From NCBI GenBank assembly GCA_034231615.1, contig CM067306.1:39464101-39528100 (forward strand): 64,000 nucleotides of DNA. Reading direction: 5' to 3'. Position 1 is the stretch's first letter. Each line of letters begins with the position of its first letter. This stretch comes from Meghimatium bilineatum (Eukaryota; Mollusca; Gastropoda; Stylommatophora; Philomycidae). The notes beneath the pieces are model-generated. The model did not search any database and was not told the DNA's origin. It saw only the letters and a program-made list of their open reading frames with translations. The translations under genes were made by a program, and so were the position numbers. Positions 43,045 through 53,009 of the stretch are shown here, piece after piece.

Positions 43045-43362
43045 ATAATTCTTACAGCTGACGGGAATTGAACCATGTCCGTTCTAACGCTACCGAATCG
43101 CCTTGCAACTCAAGTAAGCAGGTTTTCCGTACCTGACCAACCACATGCTCAAATAAAAATGATATGATCTTGTCAAGACATTCAACCTATGTACTCAAAT
43201 GACTGAGAACGGACAAATCGAGACAAGGACTATTAGAACAATAACGAACATCCCGTACAAGTATTAAAGTATCCTCGAGAACACATAGAAAATTCATATT
43301 CATACTACAAGGACATAAAAGCCTTTTTGTAAACATAAATAACATACAGACATTACAGGAAT
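43045..43362 (-). repeat. tRNA-like repeat, family 3, single copy
   Basis: Minus-strand GGTTCAATTCCCGTCAGCTG is box-B-like and sits at the 3' side of the repeat, preceded by TTGCAAGGCGATTCGG. The body runs through GAGACAAGGACTATTAGAAC (plus-strand reading) and continues to about 43362 with TTGTAAACAT-AATAACATA. It matches the left arm plus spacer of the fold-back at 34729-35311, about 85% by eye. Confidence 0.7.
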
Positions 43363-43437
43363 GAACCGGCAAAGTTACGCCACAAAATACTATAAAAAAA
43401 TACGATCAGCTCAGATTTCTTAAAAACTTAACAGGAA

Positions 43438-44025
43438 GTGCATGGTATGCCCGTGATATGTAATTGTACCGTAATGTCTAATGGCAGAGACCTCAAAACA
43501 ATCAACATAAAGTTAAATTATCGAGAACTGAAACAAATGCATGAATTTAAATATCTTACAGACGACGGAAAAATAGACATCGATAAAAAAATGTTCAAAA
43601 TGTCAATTACGTACATTATGAACTTACTCCAATCTTGAAACTTAACAATCTTGAAATCTATTCTGATGGAAAGCGACAGGCTCATCATAAATTCAATCTT
43701 CATACCACTGTTAGACAAAGGACAATTTTCAAAGGACACTAATCAAAGAACAAGAGAGAAAGCTTACTACTTATGCAATGAGATGTCTAAGAAAAGCAGC
43801 AAACAGATTAAGAATAGATCATTTGAGGATTAAAAAGATTGCAAGAGCTGTTAGAAGAGCTCAAATATATGGAAAAACAGTCTGAATTGATTCTGCCACG
43901 AAACACCAAGGGAAAAGAAGACCACGAAGAAGGCGAAATACAGAAGCTAACAACGTTCCGTCCATTCAAATATCATTTGACCAAACAACATAGTGCAACA
44001 ACCAATCATCATTTAATTCTATGAT
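43438..44025 (+). mobile_element. Heavily decayed RTE-like LINE fragment
   Basis: Recognisable pieces are INIKLNYRELKQMHEFKYLTDDGKID (about 43501-43575) and, out of frame, CNEMSKKSSKQIK-like and KRRPRRRRNTE-like C-terminal text at 43770-43945. It aligns with the segment between RT and C-terminus in the intact copy at 47834-48676. Stops and shifts throughout. Confidence 0.5.
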
Positions 44026-44162
44026 ACATGAATTCAATTTTATGACCAAACGAATATCTAGCATAGCTAAGAAAAAAAACATTGAAAGCTTACTGTCTAT
44101 CATTGATACCAAAGATATCATTTATCATATACGATAACTTTAGGAGATCCACAAAAAATACT

Positions 44163-44246
44163 TGTCAGAAGTGGGATTTGAACCCACGCCCACAGAAGTG
44201 GACTGCGACCTGAACGCAGCGCCTTAGACCGCTCGGCCATCCTGAC
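44163..44246 (-). tRNA. tRNA-Leu(CAG)
   Basis: 84 bases on the minus strand with a full cloverleaf and long variable arm. The acceptor stem is GTCAGGA/TTCTGAC with discriminator A, and the D-arm contains GGCCGAGCGGTCTAAGGC. The anticodon stem CTGCG/CGCAG encloses loop TTCAGGT (anticodon CAG). The variable hairpin is followed by the T-arm GTGGGTTCAAATCCCAC. A T6 run, typical of a Pol III terminator, follows about 6 bases downstream. The sequence is identical to 48901-48984. CCA is not encoded, as expected for a eukaryote. Confidence 0.97.
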
Positions 44247-45125
44247 TAACAACTATAGTTTCTCTAACTTGATCTATTCTGGTAAATGCCTGCTGTTCGC
44301 ATGGTCCACCGACGAAATAGAAGTTTTTATATTTTCTTGCAAATTTCTCACATATTTTCTGGAAATACAGTAGTAATTTCTGGCATATTTTCTAAAAAAC
44401 ATATGTCTGCAAATAATGCATTTTCCGTTCTCGATTATCTTAAAAATAAATAAGCCTAATTGCCCTAATAGAAACTGCCGTGCCAAACATAGATTCATTC
44501 ATACATTCAGCAAATAAAAATGTTATGATTCGGTTTTAACAAAGACAGAGAGAATATGATAGTAGTGCTCAAAAACCCAAGGTATACAATACATCCTAGA
44601 TATAATTATTTACTCTGCTCAGTAATGAGAGAAGCAATCAAGTGCAGATGGGGGTTTCCTTTTCGGTAATTACGGGATAATGTGTCCACACACATTCGAA
44701 CTTTGTAAATATTAGTTTTCATACAGATTCTGTGACACGGAGAATAAAAACACGCGGCTTCTGCTATAGATGCTACCGGTGTTTCAGGATACTTTCTGAC
44801 TTGTTTTTCTTGGCCTTGTTGGGTCGGCCACCGCTACAGCAGCCTAGTATGTGGGGACTATGTTGACTGACCACGACCCCCCCCTTTACGATCATGCTAT
44901 GTTTTCAGCGCCAACAGGCTTCCTGCTACACACGACTAGAATGGCTCGGAGGCAGTGGTCCCACCTAATGTCTTTTTATGGAGCCAGCGTGCAGTACGAG
45001 CAACGCCTAAAAACGGGTTGTCACGTACGGTTGGTCTCACACTGACAAGCACCTCGTTTCATTTGACATTTTCCACCCCAAGGTACATGACCCGTACTAA
45101 GGGATCGTGTATCGGTGGTTTGAGG
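44247..45125. other. Unassigned sequence
   Basis: No gene is supported. Short frames at 44274-44498 (-) and 44851-45045 (+) carry no recognisable motif. Confidence 0.35.
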
Positions 45126-45303
45126 CAGTGCAGGATTTACCTATAAGCTAAACAAGCTATAGCTTAGGGCCCCCACTTTCTTGGCCTCCCCCACCCCAGA
45201 AAAAAAGTGTTATGTTTTGTTTTTCACTATCTATATATTCTTGATCTTGAGGGTCCCATGTCTCAAATAGCATAAGGCACTATCAAGTTCAAATCCGGCT
45301 CTG
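45126..45303. mobile_element. hAT-type MITE, 178 bp
   Basis: The left end CAGTGCAGGATTTACCTA and the reverse complement of the right end, CAGAGCCGGATTTGAACT, form an imperfect terminal inverted repeat starting CAGNG. The flanking octamers are GTTTGAGG (45118-45125) and GTTTCAGG (45304-45311), identical at seven of eight positions, as expected for an old 8-bp hAT duplication. There is no coding capacity. The ends differ from the MITE at 8872. Confidence 0.7.
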
Positions 45304-45589
45304 GTTTCAGGTTACGCCCGTTGATTGCTGGTCCTTACAAATGAGTTAGTGTACAATGAGAGCAACACCCACATATGGGTTGCGACGTTTGACTAGCTCA
45401 TCCTTATATGATATTTTGTGTATCCGACCGGTCTCATTTCCCAACACCTGGCCTAAAAGGTATATGTCGTTGCGGTTGTGACATCGGTCCATGTTCCATT
45501 TTATATCATTGGGACTTCTGCCACACCGACCTACTCTGACCTCAACATGGTGGTCTGATGACATCCATTAGTCACATACGACGAACCGA

Positions 45590-46980
45590 TACCCTTCTTC
45601 CTCTTGCACCATCCTATTTCACATGCTTTGCTGCAGTTCTGAATCTCCCTCCTTTCGCCACAACCTTCGTTTCCTGTTTCTTTATTCTCCACCTACACTG
45701 ATGCCCTTCTTCCCAGGTTTCTCTATATCAGCTTGATACCTTCTTACAGCGCTCTTTTCCGTGATAGCGACCACCACTCTCGCCAGCTGTGCCCTCCCTG
45801 CGTCCCTGTGGCCCACTTCTCACCTCCACATTCTTTTTTTTATGTGACGTTACTCCGTTTCGGGGCCCACACCTACCAACTACTTACTCTTCTTCTTCCT
45901 CACCTCTTTATTTCCCCTCCCACTCCTTCTCATCCTTTTTATATCTGTTTCTATAGGACATTTGATTCGAGTCACGAATAAAAAAAATCCCTCGTCTCTA
46001 GCCTCTACTTCCCTGCCTTATGCTCAGGTTCTTGCTTGCCGCGCGTTCTCTTTACTTCCTGCTTTTGTTTATCCGGCTTGTGTCTAGCTTTTATTGCTAA
46101 TTCTTGCCTGAGGATGTTTTTCTTGCCGCTCGCGTTTTTCTAACTATGGGAAACTGGTCTACATTGGCTTTTCTCTTACCTTTACCACTTGGTCAGCTCT
46201 ATACTTAAACTCTGTCCATTCACCGGTCATTATTGTCTACTTTCGACTTTGAGTCCTACGTGTTTGGCCCATTTGTTTCAAGTATCTCAGTTGGACATGT
46301 CATATAACCCGTTTCATTGTGTTACTTTTTATTTCTAATATTGATCTCATCTAACCTGTATGTATGATCCCTCTATTCTCTTACTTATATTATGGGCTCC
46401 TATTACACGTCTTTCTCCACTGCTCAATGTTTTTCTCCTACTGTTTGGTTATAGGTGCTCTGCGGTTTTTCCTTTTCCAGTTTGTTCTTGTCGCTTTTGC
46501 CTCTTTCTCTCCCTTGCGTGCGCTCTCTCACTCTCTCTCTCTTCTCTCATCTGATCTCTCGTACCATCTTCATTTGCTCTCCTCTTTCATTATGATTGTT
46601 TGTCTGTAATATTCTTTGCCTGTGGCTTATTTTTGAGATAAGTGTTTTAATTTATCTTATTTTGCTTGCTATTATATCTTATCTATTTTCACTTTCCACT
46701 TTTTTCTGTGCACTCTTCCCTCCTTACTTTCCACTATCTTTTCCCCACACCCTCTTCTTCCCTGTCATGTTGCTTCACCTTTGCTTCCTCCGTCATTCAC
46801 TATTGTCCTTCTCTTTCCTTCCTATCATAACATGCTTGTCTCTATGTAAGGTTTGTTATCCTGTGGTCTTTTGTTTGTCCTGATGAAGTTTTTTAGTCGA
46901 AACGTCGTCTGTCACTGTATCTCGTTATTAAGTTGTTATATGACTTATTTTGGTAACACTTCTACCTATATTTGTTCATC
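45590..46980 (+). repeat. Pyrimidine-rich tract ending in CTGATGA...GAAACGTC motif
   Basis: About 1.3 kb with strong C+T bias on the plus strand leads to CTGATGA at 46880-46886 and GAAACGTC at 46899-46906, followed by CTGTATCTCGTTATTAAGTT and ATTTTGGTAACAC. The last part reappears on the minus strand at 52755-52850. Plus-strand frames here look membrane-like only because TTT, CTT and TCT codons dominate. I read it as the end of the hairpin-motif repeat family and not as a gene. Confidence 0.5.
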
Positions 46981-47059
46981 TTGATATTTGTCATGTGTTA
47001 CCACATCCACCCACTTCTTGTTTAGGGTTGTTACCCTACACTGGAACATTTATCCCCCT

Positions 47060-47185
47060 TCCCTTGTTTCTCTTTTCACATGATCTTCTATTGAAGGCTA
47101 TCGATGGAATACGATCTGGTTCCATTATGATCAGGTGGCCTAACCATTTGAATTTTTTAGTGTCTATGTATTCTTTAATATAAGA
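47060..47185 (-). mobile_element. RTE-like LINE C-terminal scrap
   Basis: The minus strand reads YIKEYIDTKKFKWLGHLIIM followed by EPDRIPSIAFNRR. This is the 'VKWxGHxxRM' block near the C-terminus of these LINEs. Only about 40 codons are present. Confidence 0.5.
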
Positions 47186-47204
47186 AAAAGGCAATCTTCT
47201 TTTT

Positions 47205-47410
47205 TTTTGTTTGCCACTTCATGAGACAGGCAGGTTTAGAGAACATAGTCGCAACAGGCAAAACTGAAGTCTACAACGTGAGAAAATATTAGACAGTTTT
47301 ATAATCTGGCACGGCAAGGAAACAACAACGACTTTGATACATAATACTGTGGACAGAGAGCTGTGGAGAGCCATGACCGCCTACGACAGCTGGCATGACA
47401 TTTGATGATG
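47205..47410 (+). mobile_element. RTE-like LINE C-terminal fragment
   Basis: Plus-strand translation gives FMRQAGLENIVATGKTE then, after a frameshift, WHGKETTTTLIHNTVDRELWRAMTAYDSWH and a TGATGATG tail. It is the same ending type as the fragment at 30850-31115, with a diverged sequence. Confidence 0.6.
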
Positions 47411-47589
47411 ATGTATTCTTTGCACGATACTGTTTTCATCATATTTCTTATTGTCTCATATTTATTCTATTTCATTTTGTTATCCCAGGGCTGACAAAGT
47501 TTAGACCTACTGTCAATTTTGATCTTGAAACATTGACATGTTCTGGCATGTCTCTCACTCTTAGAAGATCTACGTGCTCAAAACAGTTT

Positions 47590-47826
47590 TAGTACTATAT
47601 AGGACTACTACCGCCGATCGATGTAATATCCAGCCATATTGAACATTGATTTTTCTTAGCACGTGGTGGTTGGCCTCTCTTGACCATATACTCATCCTAT
47701 ACCGACAATCGGATCCCTCCAGGCCCAGATAAATGGAACACATTATATGGAACAACACAACAGCTCACAAACACATGCATATATCACACAATGACATTGG
47801 GTCAATGACAAGTTGTCTAGGGCATG
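47590..47826 (+). repeat. LINE family D 3'-end fragment
   Basis: CCAGATAAATGGAACACATT then TATGGAACAACACAAC and CATGCATATATCACACAATG match the sequence just upstream of the AACC tail at 20110-20200. It lacks the terminal tail because a younger LINE is inserted at 47830. Confidence 0.55.
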
Positions 47827-47829
47827 AAT

Positions 47830-48684
47830 TTAATTAGGGAATATCTTTAAAAATATAGAAGAAATACCAGGACTCAAGATCAATGAGAAAATAATAAACA
47901 ACCTTAGATATGCAGATGACACTGTTCTTTTGGCAGAAAGTGAACATGAACTACAAAGACTAATAGATCAAGTCAATAAATCAAGTAATGAATATGGACT
48001 GGATATAAATATCCAAAAAACAAAAACCCTGATAATCAGCAAAGACACAGAAGAACAGGGGGTAAACATAAACATACAAGGAGAGAAACTACAACAAGTA
48101 AAACAGTATCAATATCTTGGACACATAGTCACAAATGATGGCAGATGTGAAACAGAAGTTAAAAGGAGAATAGGAATGGCTAAAAGTACCTTCAATGACA
48201 TGAGGAAATTATTAAAATCTAAACAAATTACAAACAAGTTAAAAATGAGAATTATAAAATGCTACATCTATTCCCTATTAATGTATGGCTCAGTAACTTG
48301 GACTCTAAATAAACAATTAGAAGACAAAATTGATGCCTTTGAGATGTGGGTATATAAAAGAATAGGGAGAACATCATGGAAAGAGAAGAAAACAAATGAA
48401 GAGGTGCTAAAGACACTTAATATGAAGAAAGAATCACTAAGAGAAATAAAGACCAGGCAAATAAAATACTTTGAACACATTAAAAGACATGACACCTTAC
48501 TGAAGACCTTACTTGAGGTCAAAGGGAAGCGAGCAAGAGGTAGGCAGAGATACAAATTGGACAGTAACATCACACGATGGACAGGTTACAGTCTAGCAGA
48601 GTGCACCACCAAGACAAGAGACAGGAGATGTTGGAGATACGTTGCAGCCAGCCTTCGTTGCGGAGAAGGCACTTAATGATGATG
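47830..48684 (+). mobile_element. Young 5'-truncated RTE-like LINE with 11-bp target duplication
   Basis: Flanked by the perfect duplication AGGGCATGAAT at 47819-47829 and 48685-48695. The surviving frame is open from 47834 to TAA at 48674-48676 (about 280 codons). It has RT motif C as NLRYADDTVLLAE (about 47900-47938), then QYQYLGHIVTNDGRCETEVKRR, LMYGSVTWTL, AFEMWVYKRIGRTSWKEK, IKYFEHIKRHDTLL and a final DRRCWRYVAASLR. The 3' end is AATGATGATG. Truncation falls just before motif C. An intact residual frame and clean duplications make this one of the most recent insertions in the window. Confidence 0.88.
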
Positions 48685-48900
48685 AGGGCATGAATCGATA
48701 TGATTAGTTTTTCAAGGAAAATCCGTGACGTTATAGCACAACGGTGGACGAAACAGCATTATTACCGTTTAAAAAAAAAAAATAATAGTAATTGATGTGA
48801 AAGTCTGAAAGAGAAGAAGATAAATTGATTAACGACACAGTTCACTACAGCAGTGAGATTAAAAATATGGTTTATATAAATCTTGAAAGATATATCATAA

Positions 48901-48984
48901 GTCAGGATGGCCGAGCGGTCTAAGGCGCTGCGTTCAGGTCGCAGTCCACTTCTGTGGGCGTGGGTTCAAATCCCACTTCTGACA
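48901..48984 (+). tRNA. tRNA-Leu(CAG)
   Basis: An 84-base copy identical to the gene at 44163-44246 but in the opposite orientation, about 4.65 kb away. The same cloverleaf features are seen: anticodon CAG in loop TTCAGGT, long variable arm, box A within GGCCGAGCGGTCTAAGG and box B GGTTCAAATCC. A TTTT run (48991-48994) can act as Pol III terminator. Flanking sequences of the two copies do not match. Confidence 0.97.
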
Positions 48985-49249
48985 ATATCTTTTGTGTGTT
49001 CAAAGTAATTTATTAAAGGTGATAAAACAAGATAAGCGGGATAGTCTTAAATTTTTATTTAGATTTATTTGAAACTACAGATAAGTTGGAACACCCAAAT
49101 TTAGTTAATGAATTCTATGCAAACAAGCATATAATAAGAATTCTATGCAAACAGTGAAAGGAGGGTAACAGTTTGAAAAATGACAGATCACAGGTGGAGG
49201 ATAGCTATAAATGTCACGAGAAGAGACGGAAAAAAATTAAGATAGGAAA

Positions 49250-49450
49250 GAAGTAAAGACTCAAGATTATATCGAGAGGCATTAAACCAGATTGTTCGGT
49301 CACATCATGAGAATGAGCGCAACCAGAACCTAGTGCATACATCAACAGAAGACCGGGCTACAAGACACGAGGAAGACAAAGAACTCGATGGAAGATTCAA
49401 AGAAACTTTAAATAGACACGGGCTAACAGTGACCAATAAAAATCAGAATG
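49250..49450 (+). mobile_element. RTE-like LINE C-terminal scrap
   Basis: YIERH then LFGHIMRMSATRT and, shifted, GRQRTRWKIQR-like text. It is the 'WFGHLMRM ... GRPRKRW' block in decayed form. Confidence 0.5.
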
Positions 49451-49529
49451 TTCTCTTTTCCCCGACAAACCACTCTTTTCCCCCACCCTAAATTTGACGC
49501 TTAACCTCACAAGCGAATCAGACAGGATG

Positions 49530-49680
49530 ACAGGCAGTCAGGTTGATAGGCAGACAGACGGACGGACAGATAAAGAGATAGGTAGAAAGTTATACAGAAA
49601 GACAGACAGAAAGACAGACAGATAGATAGACAAACAGACAGATAGACGGACGGTCGGATGGATGGATGGATAGATAGACC
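49530..49680. repeat. (GACA)n/(GATA)n microsatellite
   Basis: Irregular tetranucleotide repeats of CAGA, GACG, GATA and GGAT type. They are the complement class of the TATC array at 31.4-32.1 kb but are not flanked by a SINE. Confidence 0.85.
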
Positions 49681-49884
49681 AAACAACTAGCTACATTACT
49701 GCAATACTAACATATAAATGCCAGCCTTGCATAATAAGCAAACATGATAGTGAGAAATTAGAATCAGTATAGATGCGGCAACCGACAAAGTGAAAACAAG
49801 ACCTAGATGGCACCCGCGTACTAGGAAAGAACCATAACGTTCCAATAATAACATGAAGATAGACAGATGACACCAAAGACTTTA

Positions 49885-50914
49885 TCAAGTTATAAATGTT
49901 CTATAGGGTGATAGGGTAGTCTGGTGTTAGGGCAAGTCAATAAATCGTCACAATGTTCTGCTGCTGTAGATCTTGTTGTGTAATGCACACGGTTTGCGCA
50001 CGTGCGTTATCCTGCTGGAGAAGCTACACGTCGGAATAATTTTTAAACGCGGGAACAACCAATACACCCAGTACCCCATCTCTATATCTCACAGCATTAA
50101 CATTTTCACGGAAGACACGAAGAGACAAACTATGGTGAACACTAAATCTTCCACAAATATGAATACTGCCACCTTCATATCAGTTGTGCTGACCAACTCA
50201 GCAATCTGCAAAGCGTTCTCCACACTGTTGTCAAATTCGCATACGTCCATCAGCAAAGGAGAGGCTGAATCTGCTCTAGATTGTGAATATGACAGTATTC
50301 TACTGCAGTTTAGTCCATCTGACATGTTGTTTTGCCCATTGTAGGTGCTGCGATGTTTGTGAATGAAGAATGGCCCAATATAATCTCGTCTTGCAGTAAC
50401 ACCTGTATCTCTGAGTCGTCGAATGTCTGTCATTCGAGAGAACTGACCACTATTGTTCTTGCTGTTTAACTTGCCCACATCTACCCACCATTGTTCTTGC
50501 TGTTTGACTTGACGGTAGGGAATGATTCCTTAGGCCAATCAACACAATATGACGATCTTGCGCAGTGGTAGTAACTCGTGTTTGGCCACTCCGAAGTCTA
50601 TACCGGGCACTGCCAGTGGTTATGTAACGTTCATTGAGGCGTATAATTGTGATGTGGTGACAATTAATCCTTCTGGCAATAGTTCGCGAACTCATTCCAG
50701 TCTTCAACATACCAATAGTTCGTAGGCGGTCGTTTTCAGATAGTCGTGGTATTTCAAGCACATGCACTAGATGTTTCAATTGCCTTTTTATAGCGAGTAT
50801 ACTGCGACAAAACCTACCCATTTTGAGGTTAATATCTGCTGGGAATCGTGTTGCATATCTAATTTTCGTATTTTCGTGTAATCTGTACACAACCCCGCGG
50901 GTTGACATATGCAC
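49885..50914 (-). mobile_element. Tc1-like transposase relic
   Basis: On the minus strand, PRLSENDRLRTIGMLKTGMS (about 50754 down) begins the paired-type DNA-binding domain; its usual initiator Met is replaced by Ile (ATA). It continues with ARRINCHHITIIRLNERY, RSGQTRVTTTAQDRH, then after frameshifts VTARRDYIGPFFIHKHR. The catalytic-domain end VRYRDGVLGVLVVPA and LLQQDNARAQTV (the DNARPH block) appears at about 50090-49990, and a decayed PDYPI..NI at 49930-49900. Several frameshifts and stops. Sequence above 50760 extends an open frame but is outside the transposase. Terminal inverted repeats were not located. Confidence 0.8.
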
Positions 50915-51289
50915 GATTCATTCCAGTAGCCATTCACTCTCTATTTCACTACAAACATGGGGAAAAATCATTCTCACACTTTTTTACCCAGCTTCTCGAC
51001 AACAGTATATAATAATAGTGATGCGTTTTTAATGTCTTCAGTATATATATATATATATACTATGATTTTCCAACAAAATAAAGATGAGTTGTTTCCGTAC
51101 AAATTTTATAACAGTATAAAATAAAATGTATACTAATTTTATGTTTAAATTTATCTAATACATTTTAAAACATTTATTATAATAAAATCTTTACAAAATC
51201 TCATAGCATGTTATTTTCTAGACCACAGAGAATGACTATATACTCAAACTTGCTCAGTCCACAAATTCCAGTACTGGAATTGGGAACAC

Positions 51290-51700
51290 TGATTGGAAAG
51301 ACTTTCAACAACGATAAGAAACAGAACAGTACAGAAAAAATGCAGCGTTTAACAACAAATGAAGGATAGATTATGGAATGATGTCCCTGTCTTTATTAGA
51401 AAGGTAAATAGTTCTTCTGAGCTGTGTAACGCCGATACTAACATATGGATATAAAGATTAGAGGCAACAGAGATGCGGTTCTCTAGTAGAATACGGAGAC
51501 ACAGACAGGTAATAAATCTAAAGAGGAAGTGTTGAAAGAGACAAATATGAGACGAGGTCTACTTGATAAATTCAGAAAAATGCAATGTTCATTTACGGGC
51601 ACAATATAAGAAAATGAGATCTGGAGAACATAATACAACGGACAAAAGAGATTGAGGGCGGAAGAGATAAAGAATGACAGCGTGAAACAAATTTCTTGAA
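51290..51700 (+). mobile_element. RTE-like LINE relic
   Basis: In mixed frames, a METNMRRGLLDKFRKMQCSF-like segment (about 51540-51600) matches the 'RRGLLxxIRKRQxxFxGHIxR' block of these LINEs. The flanking text is consistent but heavily mutated. Confidence 0.4.
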
Positions 51701-51879
51701 TGTAACCCACCCCTTTGTCAACAGCTGTCAAACGTTTCAATACCTCCCCCTCCCCAACTAATTTGGAGATGTTATTTATGGACCTACCTTTAATTTTTAT
51801 TTTACTATAATTTAATTTTATTAGATCTGTTTTCTATAATTTTTCTATCTACAAGGTTTTTTTTAAAATCAGATTCTCA

Positions 51880-52740
51880 AATTAGGCATATGTAGAACAT
51901 CTGCTTCTATACTTAGAAGAGATAAAGTATCCATTCATCCTTGTTGCATGATTGTTCTATTTGCACATTTATTACGCTTCAACTGAAAAAATGAACGCTC
52001 AGCAGAATAACTAGTAACCCCATTAATGTTAAAAATATACGAAAACACATATCTACATTTGAACATGCACACTCAATGTTGTCTTCTACAATTATCTTAT
52101 AGGTACAGTTCATCGTGACTGAACCTTGTATTCACATTTTTCTCTTCGGTGAACTATATGAATGAAACTGTCGAAGTTCAATAAGAAATCAGATTTCACA
52201 CCATCTGGGTAAATATTAATCAGTTTTTGACAACATAGAGATGACATTTCTATTTTATGACTTGATTAAGTATCGTTGCGTAGCACGTCACTTGAACACG
52301 AAAATCGATCTGATATATCTTTGTATAGCTCCCCTCTTCTTCTCATTTAAGTTACGAGTTGGTCAATAACTGCGTAAAATGTAAGTATTCGAAACTTATT
52401 TCTAGCATTTAGATGTACATCTTGTGCATCCGTCATTGGACACCTTCTTTCTGAAATATTTGCGTGTTTTAGCTGTCTTGTAATCAACATGTAGTAGTAC
52501 TTTCTTTGCAGTTGATTCATATCTCTCAAATTCATTTCACTAAATGCGTCAGTTGGTCAGCGATCCATACAGATCTGCACATGTTTTTAAGTTAACACCC
52601 TCATTCTGTAGAACTTGGCTTACTCTATGAAAATTTTGCAAGATATCCCAAAATTCTAGCATAAAAGCAAATTCTAGCTTGGGCATCTTATTTGTAATAT
52701 TATTTACTTCTCTCCTAATGTCTCCCATTTGTGACTGGTC
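51880..52740 (-). mobile_element. hAT transposase relic (C-terminal half)
   Basis: Minus-strand pieces are a LQNFHRVSQVLQNEGVNLKT segment (about 52650-52590), FERYESTAKKVLLHVDYKTAKTRKYFRKK (about 52525-52440), and NGVTSYSAERSFFQLKRNK with DTLSLLSIEADVL (about 52025-51910). The last is the hAT dimerisation domain in which 'SAERSFSxLK' is diagnostic. The layout follows ZMYM1-like hAT proteins as at 2364-4460. Frames are broken repeatedly. Confidence 0.75.
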
Positions 52741-52754
52741 TCCAGCTATTCTTT

Positions 52755-52850
52755 CTCAAGATATACAAAAATAGGTAGATGTGTTACCAAAATAAAACAT
52801 AAAACAACCTAACAACGAGATACAGGGACAGAATGCTTTCTCAATGTGGC
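52755..52850 (-). repeat. Fragment of the hairpin-motif repeat family
   Basis: The minus strand carries CCTGTATCTCGTTGTTAGGT and ATTTTGGTAACACATCTACC, matching 46910-46970 downstream of the CTGATGA/GAAACGTC motif. The hairpin part is lost here (TTGAGAAAGC then direct transition). Confidence 0.55.
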
Positions 52851-53009
52851 TCTATAATTTCAAAGCAAAGGGGCCTACCCCCTATATTTCGTTATTATAG
52901 TGGGATGTGAATTAAGCAAGATTTACTGCACATGTTCATTGGTAGTGCATGATGGTTTGTACATTGTTTTCATTTTATTGCACGGTGTAAGAAATTACGT
53001 CACTTACAG

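Noticed and set aside
46360..46883. Hydrophobic frames resembling small membrane proteins
   Set aside because: The plus strand is C+T-rich, so Phe, Leu and Ser codons dominate in every frame; several overlapping frames look alike and none has a homologous motif.
46880..46906. Functional hammerhead ribozyme
   Set aside because: The catalytic boxes are present but helix II cannot pair and helix III is missing, so at most a relic.
47930..48676. Host gene of 248 codons
   Set aside because: The open frame continues upstream into YADD (RT motif C) and is bounded by an 11-bp target duplication; it is a LINE fragment.
50089..50478. Independent 129-codon minus-strand gene
   Set aside because: It starts inside the Tc1-like transposase and carries its VTARRDYIGPFFIHKHR block; the rest is a shifted frame of the same relic.
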